Below are positions 6,643 to 16,708 of a DNA stretch of 64,000 nucleotides, piece after piece; the stretch's first letter is position 1; each line of letters starts with the position of its first letter. This stretch comes from an uncultured Clostridia bacterium (GTDB lineage Bacteria > Bacillota > Clostridia > UMGS1883): NCBI GenBank assembly GCA_934454525.1, contig CAKSFM010000010.1, forward strand, positions 41,292 to 105,291, read 5' to 3'. The position numbers were made by a program, and so were the translations under genes. Under the pieces are notes generated by a model. The model did not search any database. It worked only from the letters and a program-made list of their open reading frames with translations, and was not told the origin of the DNA.

Positions 6643-9213
6643 ATGAGTAAAATCAAAGAAACGGAAAAACCGAATTTTCTTGTATCGCTGGCAACTTTTA
6701 TTGTCGATAAGAGGAATCTGTTTTTCCTGCTTTTCATTTTTGCAGGAATATTCAGCATTTTCTCAAGCGGCTGGGTTAAGGTTGAGGAGGATATAACAAA
6801 ATATCTTCCGAAAACGACAGAAACGCGCCGCGGGGTCACACTTATGGACAAGGAATTTATTACATATGCAACGGCGGACATTATGGTTTCCAATATATCC
6901 TATGACCGCGCGGAAAACATATCCGAAATGATTGAGGATATAAAGGGCGTATCCTCTGTGGATTTCGACAACTCGGAGGATCATTTCAAAAAAGCGTCCG
7001 CACTTTACAGCGTAACATTTGACGGACTGACAGAGGATGAGGTATCCGTCAAGGCTATGAATCAAATCCGGAAAAAGCTTGACGGATATGAGTTTTATGT
7101 TAAAAGCGATGTAGGCAATTCCGAAACGGAATCCCTCGCAAAGGACATGAACATAATTATTATAATTGCGGCGGTTATCATCGTGCTTGTGCTTCTGTTC
7201 ACATCGCGCTCGTATGCGGAAATCCCCGTGCTGATTATCACATTTGCCGCAGCGGCGCTTCTTAACAAGGGCACAAATTTCATGCTCGGAAAAATTTCGT
7301 TTATATCAAACTCTGTTGCCGTGGTGCTGCAGCTGGCGCTTGCCATTGATTATGCAATAATATTCTGCCACCGCTACAGTGAGGAGCATGAGAAGCTCCC
7401 TTCGCGCGAAGCTGCGATAGCTGCGCTCAGCAAGGCGATTGTTGAAATTTCGTCAAGCTCGCTGACAACCGTTTCAGGCTTGGCAGCGCTTGTGACAATG
7501 CAGTTCGGCATCGGGCGCGACCTGGCGTTTGTGCTCATAAAGGCGATTGTTCTCAGTATGCTGAGCGTGTTCACGCTTATGCCGGGACTTCTGATTCTGT
7601 TCTCCAAGTGGATTGATAAAACGGTTCACAGAAACTTTGTGCCGAAAATTTCAAAGCTCGGTCATTTTGTAAATAAGACAAAATATATTGTGCCGCCGAT
7701 ATTCGCGGTGATAATGATTGTTGCGTTCATATTTTCAAGCATGTGTCCGTACTGCTACGGGAACACAAATCTTTCAACCCCTAAAAAGGACGAAAAGCAG
7801 ATTGCGCGCGATAAAATCAATTCAACCTTTAAACAGAAGAATATGCTTGCACTGATTGTGCCGGCAGGAAACTATGAAAAGGAAAACGCGCTTTTGACGG
7901 AGCTTGAAAAGCACCCGGAGGTAGACACAACGCTCGGGCTTTCAAACACGGAAGCGCTTGACGGATATATGCTGACCGACAAGCTTAAACCGCGCGAATT
8001 TTCCGAGCTGACGGATGTTGACTTTGAAGCGGCGGAGCTGCTCTACGGTGCATATGCAGTGCGCGAAGAGGATTACGGGCAGATTATAAACGACCTTGAC
8101 GCATACGGAGTGCCGCTGATTGATATGCTTGAATTCCTGCATGAAGAAATCGAGAAGAAATATATCACGCTTGACGATGAGCTGACGGATGATATAAATG
8201 AAATATACGATAAAATAACGGACGCGAAGAAGCAGCTGCAGAGCAAAAAGTACAGCCGCATGCTTGTCTATCTGACGCTTCCTGAGGAAAGCAATGAAAC
8301 GTTTGCTTTCCTTGAAGAAATGCATTCGATTGTAAAGAAATACTACAGTCTTGACAATTCATACATTGTCGGCAACACAACGAGTGATTACGATTTGTCA
8401 AGCTCATTTTCGCGCGATAACCTGATTATCAGTATTCTTTCCGCGCTGTTCGTTATCCTGGTTCTGCTGTTCACGTTCATGTCGGCAGGACTTCCGCTCC
8501 TGCTTATTGCAGTTATCCAGGGCAGTATATGGATTAACTTCTCGTTCCCGTATCTTATGGGTTCAAAGCTTTATTTCCTCGGATATCTGATTGTAAACTC
8601 AATTCAGATGGGCGCAAATATCGACTATGCTATCGTAATTTCAACGCGGTATACTGAATTGAAGCAATCGATGCCGAAGGATAAGGCGATGGTTGAAGCG
8701 CTGAACCAGGCATTTCCGACGATTCTCACATCAGGCGCTATTCTGGCTGCGGCAGGAATCCTTATCGGTCAGATTTCGACAAACGGCGTTATCTCGGCAA
8801 TCGGCGTTTGCCTCGGCAGAGGAACAATTATATCCATCGTTCTTGTTATGGCGGTGCTTCCGCAGATTATGCTGCTCGGCGACGCAATTATAGAGAGAAC
8901 ATCGTTTAAGCTTAAAGCGCCTGAGCTTGTTCAGAAGACAACGGGAACGGTGTTTGTGAACGGGCGTGTGCGCGGTAAGGTGAACGGTATTGTGGACGCA
9001 TATATTCACGGACTTGTGATTGGTGATGTGAATGCAATGATTCAGACGGGCGAATCGGCAGACAACGGCGGAGAAACTCCGCCCGACGGCACTGCGCCGC
9101 CGGACAGCGGAGAAACTCAGCCGAACGGTGAAAATGCAGTTTCCGGCAGCGGAGAAAAAGATGCTGCTACGCAAACGGACGGCGGCAAAGATGAAAAGGA
9201 GGGGCAGGCATGA
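6643..9213 (+). CDS. MMPL/RND family exporter
   Basis: An 856-residue integral membrane protein of the MMPL (RND-like) superfamily. Two related halves are visible, each with a large extracytoplasmic loop followed by about five membrane segments (first half about residues 165-335, second about 590-760). SSD-like stretches LALAIDYAIIFCHRYSEE and MGANIDYAIVISTRYTE recur at equivalent positions, with the Asp-Tyr pair expected for proton coupling. The last 60 residues are Pro/Gly/Asp-rich (GETPPDGTAPPDSGE). Such proteins export lipids or hydrophobic compounds. It overlaps the next gene by ATGA, so the two are translated together, and TetR control is likely. The substrate is unknown. Confidence 0.9.
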   Translation: MSKIKETEKPNFLVSLATFIVDKRNLFFLLFIFAGIFSIFSSGWVKVEEDITKYLPKTTETRRGVTLMDKEFITYATADIMVSNISYDRAENISEMIEDIKGVSSVDFDNSEDHFKKASALYSVTFDGLTEDEVSVKAMNQIRKKLDGYEFYVKSDVGNSETESLAKDMNIIIIIAAVIIVLVLLFTSRSYAEIPVLIITFAAAALLNKGTNFMLGKISFISNSVAVVLQLALAIDYAIIFCHRYSEEHEKLPSREAAIAALSKAIVEISSSSLTTVSGLAALVTMQFGIGRDLAFVLIKAIVLSMLSVFTLMPGLLILFSKWIDKTVHRNFVPKISKLGHFVNKTKYIVPPIFAVIMIVAFIFSSMCPYCYGNTNLSTPKKDEKQIARDKINSTFKQKNMLALIVPAGNYEKENALLTELEKHPEVDTTLGLSNTEALDGYMLTDKLKPREFSELTDVDFEAAELLYGAYAVREEDYGQIINDLDAYGVPLIDMLEFLHEEIEKKYITLDDELTDDINEIYDKITDAKKQLQSKKYSRMLVYLTLPEESNETFAFLEEMHSIVKKYYSLDNSYIVGNTTSDYDLSSSFSRDNLIISILSALFVILVLLFTFMSAGLPLLLIAVIQGSIWINFSFPYLMGSKLYFLGYLIVNSIQMGANIDYAIVISTRYTELKQSMPKDKAMVEALNQAFPTILTSGAILAAAGILIGQISTNGVISAIGVCLGRGTIISIVLVMAVLPQIMLLGDAIIERTSFKLKAPELVQKTTGTVFVNGRVRGKVNGIVDAYIHGLVIGDVNAMIQTGESADNGGETPPDGTAPPDSGETQPNGENAVSGSGEKDAATQTDGGKDEKEGQA

Positions 9214-12200
9214 AAAGAAAACGCTTTTTATCGGTTATGATTGCAATGCTCCTTGCGCTTTCATCGGCAGCGCAGCTGATTACGGCGCTTGCGGACGATG
9301 AGGTGCTTGCCGATACGCCTGCCGACACCACTGTAATTACAATATCGTCGGAAAAGGAATTTACCGCTTTTCTGAAAAAATGCTCTCTGGATACGTGGTC
9401 GCAGGACAAAACGGTTGTTCTTGAAACGGATTTGAATCTGAACGGAAAAAAATTCACTCCGGCGGCAACGTTCGGCGGAGTTTTTGACGGCGGCGGACAT
9501 ACAATCAAGGGTGTGAAAATCAAGTCGGACGGGTCTAACTGCGGACTGTTCAGATATGTGCAGTCCGGAGGAACGGTCAAAAATCTTGCAGTTGATGGCA
9601 GCGCGGAGATCACCGGAACGAAAACAAACGTTGCACTCATTGCAGGAAACAACAGCGGAACGATAATCGGCTGCGAGGTACGCGGAAGCGTTAAAGGCGG
9701 CACAGGTGTTGGTGCGGTTGCAGGCGTGAATCAGACGACGGGAATAATAAACGGCTGCAAGTCACGCACCAAGGTTTACGGAGAGCATTATGCCGCCGGC
9801 ATTGCAGGCAGAAATTTCGGGCAGGTGCTGATGTGTGCAAACTTCGGTGATGTGAACACATACACCGAGGAGGTTAAGCTTGATATTGACAATATAAATC
9901 TGGAGAAAATCCGTTCTGCCGAAAACACGACTGATATAACCGATGTGGGCGGCATTGCAGGATATTCGTCCGGCGTTTTGCAGGACTGCACGAACAGCGG
10001 TATGGTAGGCTATGAGCATGTCGGGTACAACATCGGCGGTATTGTCGGCAGGCAATGCGGCTATGTAAGCGGCTGCACAAACAGCGGCAAGGTTTTCGGC
10101 CGCAAGGACGTTGGCGGCATATGCGGACAAATGGAACCGTATACCGTGCTTGAATACAGCCTGTCCTCGTTTGATAAGGTTTCGGATGCACTTGATTCGC
10201 TCCAGTCCTCGGTTGATGCGGCAATTGCCGACTTCAGAGGGTCGAAAAGCACAATTAAAAACCGTCTGGATTCAATTCGCGGATATGTTGATGATGCGCG
10301 GACGGATACAGATTCCCTGCTCGACAAGTCAAAGGAGCTTCTAAACAGCGGAATCGATTCCGCAAACGATCTGTCGGCAAGGCTGAGCGGAACACTGAAC
10401 AGTATTGCACCGGTGTTTGACACAATGGCAAAGCAGGCTGACAGCATTGCTTTGCTTGCGGACGGTTATAAAAAGGAATTTGACAAAATTTCGGACGCGG
10501 TTGACACAATAAAAACGGATGAGCTGGACAGCGCGCTTGATGAACTTAAAGCAGCCTGCAAGGAACTGAGCGAAGCTTCGACATATCTTGAAGAAGGACT
10601 TACAAGTGCAGCAAGCAGCGTTGGTGATATGGGTGCTCTTAAAAACGCACTTCACAAGGTTGCAATCGGAATCAGCAAAATGAATAAGGCAATGTCGCGG
10701 ACAAGTGACGCGCTTGCGGAAATAAGGAACGCTGTTACGGATTTCCTCGGAAGTGTTAAGAATCCCGATTCAAGCATAACCGATGAATTTAAAAAGATGA
10801 GCGAAACGATAAGCAGTTCGGTTTCAACCATCAAAAGCAGTAATGATATGTTTATGGATGGTCTTGACAAGCTCGGAAACGGACTTGACCGCCTGCCGGA
10901 TGCGATAAACAAGCTGAGCCTGAGCGGCTTGTCAAGCGGACTGAATGACTGCGCCCGTGCCGCCGGCTATATGAAAGACGCAATGGATTCGATAACGAAA
11001 TCCATTGACCATATAAAGAACGCGGCGGACAGCGCCTCGGAAGCTTCGGACGAAATTAAGGATGCGATGGATTCAATCCGCGATGTGACGGATAAAATCA
11101 AGGGCTGCGGAGATGTTATAATCGATTCGCTCGGGCAGATGTCGGCAATTTTCAGCGATTTTGCTTCAAAGCCGCAGATGACTTTGCCGCGGATAGATGA
11201 CGATTTCACTGCGCGAAAGGATAAACTTTCGGATACAATCGGGAAAATAACGGATTCGCTCGTAGGATTGTCAGATGATGTTAATGATTCGGCAGGGAGT
11301 ATGGCAAACAGTCTTCAGGATATGTCCGACAAAATGTTCCGCGTGACAGATGAGCTTACGGGAATTTATGACGATAACAAGGATAAAACGGCGGAGGACC
11401 TGACGGAAGACGTCTCCGACAGTGACGCTGATGACAAATCAAACGGAAAGACGGTGCGCAGCATAAACCGCGGAAAAGTACACGGCGATTTAAACGTCGG
11501 AGGAATTGTGGGGGCAATGGCAATTGAGTTTGACTTTGACCCTGAGGACGATGTTTCAAAGCGCGGAGACAAGTCGCTGAACTTTGTTTATAAAACAAAG
11601 GCAGTTGTGCGCGAATGTACGAACCGCGGCAGCGTCAGCGCAAAGAAAAACTGCGTTGGGGCAATATGCGGAAAAGAGGATCTCGGCAGTATAATCGATT
11701 CGCTTGCATGCGGCAGAGCGGAAAGCTCCAGCGGCAATTATGTCGGCGGAATAGCCGGACTTTCGGAGTCAACAATCAAAAACTGCTATTCAAAGAGCAT
11801 TGTTTCGGGAGAAAATTATGTCGGCGGAATAACCGGGCGAGGAAACAATGTGTTTAGCTGCCTGTCGGCTGCATATATCGAAAGCGCAAATGAATATCGC
11901 GGCGCAATTGCAGGCGATATAAAGAAAGATTACACAGCGAACTACTTTGTTTCCGGCAAGGAAAACGGTGTGGACTCCGTGAGTTACAGCGGAAAAGCCG
12001 AACCGCTTTCTTATGAGGAGATGACGGCGCTCCCGAATGTGCCGGCGGAGTTTATGTCGTTTACAGCAACGTTCTATGTTGATGATAAGGTATACAAGGA
12101 AATTGAATTTGCATACGGAGAGTCGCTGACAGATAAGGAAATTCCGGCTGTGCCATCGCGTGATAAGCTGTTCGGCAAGTGGGACAGAACAAAATTTAAA

Positions 12201-12689
12201 AATCTGACGCATGATATTGAGGTAAATGCCGAATATTATGATTATGTGACGGCAATCGAAAGCAGCCGCAAACGCGGAAAAACAACGCCTGTGCTGCTTA
12301 TTGAAGGTCTGTTCGGAACGAATCCGAAAATGACAGTTGAAAATGAAAAAAATCATGCACCGGGCAAGAGCTTGCAGCGGCGCGAGGCTGAACGCCTGCA
12401 CGTTACACTGACGGAGAATGACGCCGGCGTTGTAACCGTGCACTATGCACCGCCGAAAAAGGTTAAAAATCCGAAAATATATGTTCTGAACGGCAGCGAA
12501 TGGCGCAGCGTGAAAACGCGCACGGACGGAAGCTATATTATATTTGATGTCAAGGGAAACGATTTTTCATTTTCGGTTGTGAAACGCAGCCTTATCACAA
12601 GAATTGCAATTGCTGCGGCTGTTGCTGCGGCAGCGGCGCTTGTATATGCAGTGATTCGCAGAGAGATTGAAAAACGCAGAAGCAAATAA
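9210..12689 (+). CDS. Large surface protein with GLUG repeats and coiled coil
   Basis: A 1159-residue exported protein. A signal peptide (about 1-28) is followed by GLUG-type repeats (GGIAGYSSGVLQDCTNSG, GGIVGRQCGYVSGCTNSG; about 90-300), then about 420 residues of Asp/Ser/Lys-rich helix with heptad character (about 310-740), more GLUG repeats (GGIAGLSESTIKNCYSKS; about 770-890), an InlB-type repeat region near 950-1010, and one C-terminal membrane helix ending in RREIEKRRSK. The coiled coil recalls the YhgE/Pip exported helical domains. AAGGAGGGG precedes the ATG. Its overlap with the exporter gene suggests it is the partner or adaptor of the MMPL protein; the function is not known. Confidence 0.75.
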   Translation: MKRKRFLSVMIAMLLALSSAAQLITALADDEVLADTPADTTVITISSEKEFTAFLKKCSLDTWSQDKTVVLETDLNLNGKKFTPAATFGGVFDGGGHTIKGVKIKSDGSNCGLFRYVQSGGTVKNLAVDGSAEITGTKTNVALIAGNNSGTIIGCEVRGSVKGGTGVGAVAGVNQTTGIINGCKSRTKVYGEHYAAGIAGRNFGQVLMCANFGDVNTYTEEVKLDIDNINLEKIRSAENTTDITDVGGIAGYSSGVLQDCTNSGMVGYEHVGYNIGGIVGRQCGYVSGCTNSGKVFGRKDVGGICGQMEPYTVLEYSLSSFDKVSDALDSLQSSVDAAIADFRGSKSTIKNRLDSIRGYVDDARTDTDSLLDKSKELLNSGIDSANDLSARLSGTLNSIAPVFDTMAKQADSIALLADGYKKEFDKISDAVDTIKTDELDSALDELKAACKELSEASTYLEEGLTSAASSVGDMGALKNALHKVAIGISKMNKAMSRTSDALAEIRNAVTDFLGSVKNPDSSITDEFKKMSETISSSVSTIKSSNDMFMDGLDKLGNGLDRLPDAINKLSLSGLSSGLNDCARAAGYMKDAMDSITKSIDHIKNAADSASEASDEIKDAMDSIRDVTDKIKGCGDVIIDSLGQMSAIFSDFASKPQMTLPRIDDDFTARKDKLSDTIGKITDSLVGLSDDVNDSAGSMANSLQDMSDKMFRVTDELTGIYDDNKDKTAEDLTEDVSDSDADDKSNGKTVRSINRGKVHGDLNVGGIVGAMAIEFDFDPEDDVSKRGDKSLNFVYKTKAVVRECTNRGSVSAKKNCVGAICGKEDLGSIIDSLACGRAESSSGNYVGGIAGLSESTIKNCYSKSIVSGENYVGGITGRGNNVFSCLSAAYIESANEYRGAIAGDIKKDYTANYFVSGKENGVDSVSYSGKAEPLSYEEMTALPNVPAEFMSFTATFYVDDKVYKEIEFAYGESLTDKEIPAVPSRDKLFGKWDRTKFKNLTHDIEVNAEYYDYVTAIESSRKRGKTTPVLLIEGLFGTNPKMTVENEKNHAPGKSLQRREAERLHVTLTENDAGVVTVHYAPPKKVKNPKIYVLNGSEWRSVKTRTDGSYIIFDVKGNDFSFSVVKRSLITRIAIAAAVAAAAALVYAVIRREIEKRRSK

Positions 12690-12692
12690 AAA

Positions 12693-12740
12693 GAAGCAGG
12701 GTGTGCGGATAACCGATTCCGCACACCCTGCTTCCTTTTT
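12693..12740. terminator. Bidirectional terminator
   Basis: A perfect 17-bp stem (12693-12709 with 12718-12734) with a short loop, flanked by an A-run on the left and CTTTTT on the right, between convergent genes. It can serve both strands. Confidence 0.9.
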
Positions 12741-14394
12741 ATTTGTGAATCTCTCCGCGTTTAATCTTCTGAGATGTGTTTTTGATAAATTCCTTATCGC
12801 GCATCACGATTTTCGTTATCTGTTTGTAGCTCGGAAGCTCGGAAAGAACGCGGCATATGTCCGCATTGACATCCGCACCATCAAGAAGCTCACTGTCGGG
12901 GAATATTTCGGCACAAAGCTCTTTTTTGCCGTTGTCATCATAATCATATACAACAACCTCTTTGACATATGCAAGCGTATAAATATATTCCTCAATTTCT
13001 TCGGGATAAATATTTTTGCCGTTATCAAGCACAATGATATTTTTCTTGCGCCCGGTTATAACAAGCTGACCGCGTTTGTTTATATACCCGAAATCACCCG
13101 TGGAGAACCATCCGTCCTTAAGCACCTCCGCCGTGAGATCGGGGCGCTTGTAATAACCGAGCATAACAGTATCGCCTTTAACGCAGATTTCACCGATGCC
13201 GTCCTCGTCCTTATTTTCGATTTTCAGCTCAACGCACGGCAGCGGATAGCCGACGGTGCGGAAATCGTTGTCACTGTCCGCATTTGCACTTACAAGCGGA
13301 GAGCACTCGGTAATGCCGTAGCCGTTGATAAGCGCAATTCCTATATCATCGAAAAACTTTGCTGTGTCAACCGGAACGGGCGCGCCGCCGCAGACAACCT
13401 TGCGCAGTCTGCCGCCAAGACCTGCATGAACGGATGCAAAGGCTTTTTTGCGGATATCAATCCCAACCTTGCGCAGCCCGTTTGATACCTTTATCATAAA
13501 CTCAAGCGCACCGAGCTTGCCCTGCTTTTTTGCCGTTCGGATAACATTTTTGTGAAGCGCCGACGCAACTGCCGGAACAACATACATGTAATCGGGTTTG
13601 TAAAGCACCAGATTCTTCGCAACTGCGCGCAGACTTTCATTTATGCACAATGTAACATGCTTGTGAATCCCGACAAGCAGTCCGCAGACAGCCTCATAAG
13701 TGTGGTGATAAGGGAGAAGCGAAAGTCCGGTTGTGTATATTGTCGAAACTCTCAGTCCGTTATACACGCAGGCAACCAAATTTTTTTCGGAAAGCATAAC
13801 GCCCTTTGCAATGCCCGTTGTGCCTGAAGTGTAAACAAGCATTTTCATTTTTTCAGGGTCGTTTTGCATTGAGATATAGGATTTATCGCCGCTTTTATAA
13901 AGCTCGCGCCCATGCCCGATAAAGGATTCAAACGCAAGGAACTGCCCGTCATCCTCAGTGCGGTCAATCCCTATAAAAAGCTTGATTTTCACAAGCTCGT
14001 CCAAATGCTCCTTTATAATATCCTCCGTTTTTCTCCAATAGAAAAGCACTTCGCTGTCGCTTTCTTTAAGTATATTAAGAAAATCGGCAGGCGGCAGTTC
14101 CTTGTCAATTCCGACAAAAACGCTGTCCGAACAGAGAACTGCAAGATAGATATTTACCCATTTGTAGCTGTTTTCGCCGACACAGGCAATATGCGTTCCG
14201 CTTATGCCGCGGCTTGCAAGCTCAGTGCCGAGTGCATAAATATCTTCATAAAACCGGTTGTATGAAACATTTTGCACCTCTCCGTTTTTCTTGAATTTAA
14301 AAGCAATGTCATCCCCTGCCTGGTTTTTTGCTATTTCAACCATTTCGCGCAGAGAATTGAATTTTGTAACATCGTACATAACACGCTGTGCCAT
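12739..14394 (-). CDS. AMP-binding long-chain acyl-CoA ligase
   Basis: A 551-residue ANL-superfamily enzyme. The AMP-binding P-loop is LVYTSGTTGIAKGVMLSEKN, followed by INGYGITECSPL (A5 motif) and GWFSTGDFGYI and RKKNIIVLDNGKNIYPEEIE (A7-A8 region). It would activate fatty acids to acyl-CoA via an acyl-adenylate in the cytoplasm. Near the C-terminus the expected catalytic lysine lies in FIKNTSQKIKRGEI. It is the last gene of the minus-strand tsaE-tsaB-rpiB-nrdR run and is preceded by AAAGGGAGG. Other ANL roles (acyl-ACP or modified-amino-acid activation) cannot be excluded. Confidence 0.88.
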   Translation of the reverse strand: MAQRVMYDVTKFNSLREMVEIAKNQAGDDIAFKFKKNGEVQNVSYNRFYEDIYALGTELASRGISGTHIACVGENSYKWVNIYLAVLCSDSVFVGIDKELPPADFLNILKESDSEVLFYWRKTEDIIKEHLDELVKIKLFIGIDRTEDDGQFLAFESFIGHGRELYKSGDKSYISMQNDPEKMKMLVYTSGTTGIAKGVMLSEKNLVACVYNGLRVSTIYTTGLSLLPYHHTYEAVCGLLVGIHKHVTLCINESLRAVAKNLVLYKPDYMYVVPAVASALHKNVIRTAKKQGKLGALEFMIKVSNGLRKVGIDIRKKAFASVHAGLGGRLRKVVCGGAPVPVDTAKFFDDIGIALINGYGITECSPLVSANADSDNDFRTVGYPLPCVELKIENKDEDGIGEICVKGDTVMLGYYKRPDLTAEVLKDGWFSTGDFGYINKRGQLVITGRKKNIIVLDNGKNIYPEEIEEYIYTLAYVKEVVVYDYDDNGKKELCAEIFPDSELLDGADVNADICRVLSELPSYKQITKIVMRDKEFIKNTSQKIKRGEIHK

Positions 14395-14407
14395 GATTTT
14401 CCTCCCT

Positions 14408-14866
14408 TTAGTTTTTTTCTGTAAGAAGCTTGTTCACTTCTGCAATAAAAGTGCTTGCATCCTTGAACTGTCTGTAAACGGACGCAAAGCGCACATACGA
14501 AACCTCATCGATTCCGCGCAGACCCTCCATAACCTTTTCGCCGATTTCCGCACTGGAAATTTCGCGGCGCAGTGTGTTCTGAAGCTCAGACTCAATTCTG
14601 TCAACAAGCTCTTCAAGCTGCTTCGTTTCAACTGGGCGTTTTTCGCAGGCGCGCGTTATGCCGACGAGCAGCTTCTCACGGTCGAATTGCTGACGCGTTT
14701 TATCCTTTTTTATAACAATCAGCGGCAGACTTTCAACCTTTTCATACGTTGTGAAACGTTTTTCACATTCAATACATTCGCGGCGGCGCCTGATGGCATT
14801 GCCATCGTCAGCCGGGCGCGAATCAATAACTTTGCTGTCAGAATGACCGCAAAACGGACAGCGCAT
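14408..14866 (-). CDS. nrdR: Transcriptional repressor of ribonucleotide reductases
   Basis: A 152-residue protein with the NrdR plan: an N-terminal zinc ribbon (MRCPFCGHSDSK, then RRRECIECEKRF; Cys3, Cys6, Cys31, Cys34) and an ATP-cone domain (LPLIVIKKDKTRQQFDREKL). It senses dATP/ATP and represses nrd operons at NrdR boxes. The length is normal. AGGAGG lies 7 bases upstream. No NrdR box or nrd gene was recognised in this window. Confidence 0.96.
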   Translation of the reverse strand: MRCPFCGHSDSKVIDSRPADDGNAIRRRRECIECEKRFTTYEKVESLPLIVIKKDKTRQQFDREKLLVGITRACEKRPVETKQLEELVDRIESELQNTLRREISSAEIGEKVMEGLRGIDEVSYVRFASVYRQFKDASTFIAEVNKLLTEKN

Positions 14867-14880
14867 GAGATTTCCTCCTC

Positions 14881-15321
14881 TCAGCCTTTTTCAAGCTCTG
14901 TGATTTTATCTATTCTTCTTGTGTGGCGTCCTCCTTCAAACTCAGCTCCCATATATGCGTCCACAATTTTCTTTGCCGTTTCAGCGTCGGTTGTCCGTCC
15001 GCCGAGTGCAATAACGTTCGCATTATTGTGCTGCTTAACAAGCGCGGCAACTTCAGGAGAGTAGCACATTCCGCAGCGGATGCCGCGCATTTTGTTCGCC
15101 GCAATCGAAATCCCAACGCCCGTTCCGCAGACAAGTATGCCGAAATCGGCATGACCGCCCGTTACCTCCCTGCAGCAGAGAGCGGCATAATCGGGATAGT
15201 CAACGCTTTCGGACGAATTTGTTCCGAGGTCTGTAACGCTGTGTCCTTTCGCCTCAAGATATTCCTTAAGTATGTTTTTCAGTTCGTATCCGCCGTGATC
15301 GGCAGCCATTGCAATTTTCAT
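14881..15321 (-). CDS. rpiB: Ribose-5-phosphate isomerase B
   Basis: A 146-residue RpiB/LacAB sugar-phosphate isomerase. MKIAMAADHGGYELKNIL carries the substrate-binding Asp-His, DYPDYAALC and FGILVCGTGVGISIAANK contain the active-site Cys region, and NANVIALGGRTT is conserved. It interconverts ribose 5-phosphate and ribulose 5-phosphate. The start at 15321 is chosen because it opens the family N-terminus and has AAAGG upstream; a longer in-frame ORF reaches 15540 but overlaps tsaB. There is a single base between the tsaB stop and this start. Confidence 0.95.
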   Translation of the reverse strand: MKIAMAADHGGYELKNILKEYLEAKGHSVTDLGTNSSESVDYPDYAALCCREVTGGHADFGILVCGTGVGISIAANKMRGIRCGMCYSPEVAALVKQHNNANVIALGGRTTDAETAKKIVDAYMGAEFEGGRHTRRIDKITELEKG

Positions 15322-15322
15322 T

Positions 15323-16015
15323 TCATTCGTTTCCTTTCTTTTCTTCCCGTTCTCTTTCGGCCTGCGATTTGCGAAGATACACCGCGCCAAGCTCAGCCGC
15401 GGACACAGGAGTGATACCGCGTGCGGCAATTGCAACGCTTGCGGCGCTTTGCAGGCAAAGATTCGGCGGTGCAAACAGTGCATTTTCGCCGAGCAGTCCG
15501 ATGATTTTTTCACGGTAGGGTTTAACTCCGTCACCCACAAACAGAACTTTTTCGTTCAACTCGCTGCACAAATCCTCAACAGAGACGGCGCGCGGAGGGC
15601 AGACTTCGCGGAGCGCTCCGTTTTCGCTGCGGTAAAGCGCATTGTAAACCTGGCAGCGGCGCGCGTCCATAATCGGGGCAATCAGACAATCGCTGACAGC
15701 CACATTGTGCGCAAGCGCCAAAAGCGTCGGCACACCGACCGTCATTTTGTCAGCTCCGAATGCAAGTCCTTTAACTGTGCCGATGCCGATTCTAAGTCCG
15801 GTAAACGAGCCGGGTCCGTTCGCGCAGGCAAACAAGTCGATATCTTTCGGCGTAAGCGACAGTCTGCGCAGCAGCACATCAACCGATTCCATAATTGTCT
15901 GCGAATGATTGAGTGCGCAGGTAAACGAAATTTCACCCTTGACCGTGTCACCGTCAAGCAGCGCTGCGGACGCAGTGAGCGCGGACGTGTCAAGCGCAAG
16001 TATTTTCTGATTCAT
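15323..16015 (-). CDS. tsaB: tRNA threonylcarbamoyladenosine biosynthesis protein TsaB
   Basis: A 230-residue protein of the ASKHA fold. KILALDTSALTASAALLDGD and ACANGPGSFTGLRIGIGTVKG are diagnostic. TsaB is the non-catalytic partner of TsaD in making t6A37 of ANN-decoding tRNAs. The start codon overlaps the tsaE stop (TAATG). TsaD and TsaC are not in the window. The C-terminal tail is highly charged (KSQAEREREEKKGNE). Confidence 0.95.
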   Translation of the reverse strand: MNQKILALDTSALTASAALLDGDTVKGEISFTCALNHSQTIMESVDVLLRRLSLTPKDIDLFACANGPGSFTGLRIGIGTVKGLAFGADKMTVGVPTLLALAHNVAVSDCLIAPIMDARRCQVYNALYRSENGALREVCPPRAVSVEDLCSELNEKVLFVGDGVKPYREKIIGLLGENALFAPPNLCLQSAASVAIAARGITPVSAAELGAVYLRKSQAEREREEKKGNE

Positions 16016-16455
16016 TATAATTGCTCCTTTCGCGCACGGCGCAAATCCCTGACAGTAATCCGGCGCATATTTTCATCATTGCCGCTGCGGGCGATAGATA
16101 TATCAATGCGCTCCTCCGGCAGATAATCAATAAAGGAATCCGGCCACTCAATAAGTGAGATTCCGCTCGCAATCTGCTCATCAAAGCCGATATCTTCAAG
16201 CTCCTCAAAGCTGCCGAGCCGATACAAGTCGTAATGATTAAGCTGCACGGTGCCGCTGTAGCAGTGCATTATTATGAACGTGGGTGAACAAACTCCCTCC
16301 GTCACGCCGAAGCGCTGTGCAAATCCGCGAACAAATGCAGTTTTCCCCGCACCGAGGTCGCCGAAAAGACAGATTACGCACGGAGGCTCAATTTCCGCTG
16401 CCAAATCATATGCAATGCGCTCAGTTTCTTCAGCGCTGTGAGATAAATATTCCAA
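16015..16455 (-). CDS. tsaE: tRNA threonylcarbamoyladenosine biosynthesis ATPase TsaE
   Basis: A 146-residue P-loop protein: Walker A in CLFGDLGAGKTAFVRGFA, then SPTFIIMHCY and NHYDLYRL, the usual TsaE motifs. It is the ATPase that resets the TsaB-TsaD complex. A TTG start at 16455 is chosen because GGAGGG lies 8 bases upstream and the protein then begins at the family position; upstream in-frame codons give a Lys/Tyr-rich tail not found in the family. Confidence 0.93.
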   Translation of the reverse strand: MEYLSHSAEETERIAYDLAAEIEPPCVICLFGDLGAGKTAFVRGFAQRFGVTEGVCSPTFIIMHCYSGTVQLNHYDLYRLGSFEELEDIGFDEQIASGISLIEWPDSFIDYLPEERIDISIARSGNDENMRRITVRDLRRARKEQL

Positions 16456-16622
16456 CCGGCACACCCTCCAAAACAGTAGTTTCCTATTTATATATAATAT
16501 CACATTTGTTTTTTCTTTGCAATAAGCAGCGTAAAAAAACATTTAAAAAGGTATTATGTGGGTTTGATGACCGTTTTTAACAAAATTATATGTGTTTGTC
16601 TGTGAATTTCTGCGATTTACTA

Positions 16623-16651
16623 TTGACAAATGTTTGAATACGTTGTATTCT
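16623..16651 (+). promoter_or_regulatory. Promoter and candidate operator of the microcompartment operon
   Basis: TTGACA (16623-16628), a 17-base spacer and TATTCT (16646-16651). Inside, GAATAC-GTT-GTATTC (16636-16650) is a perfect 6-bp inverted repeat overlapping the -10 box, a plausible repressor site for the DeoR protein at the end of the locus. The same palindrome was not found at the second promoter of the locus (20865). Confidence 0.65.
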
Positions 16652-16708
16652 ATATGTAGGCAGATACTGAATAGGCAAATTGTCATTTACGGAAACGGAG
16701 GGACTGTT

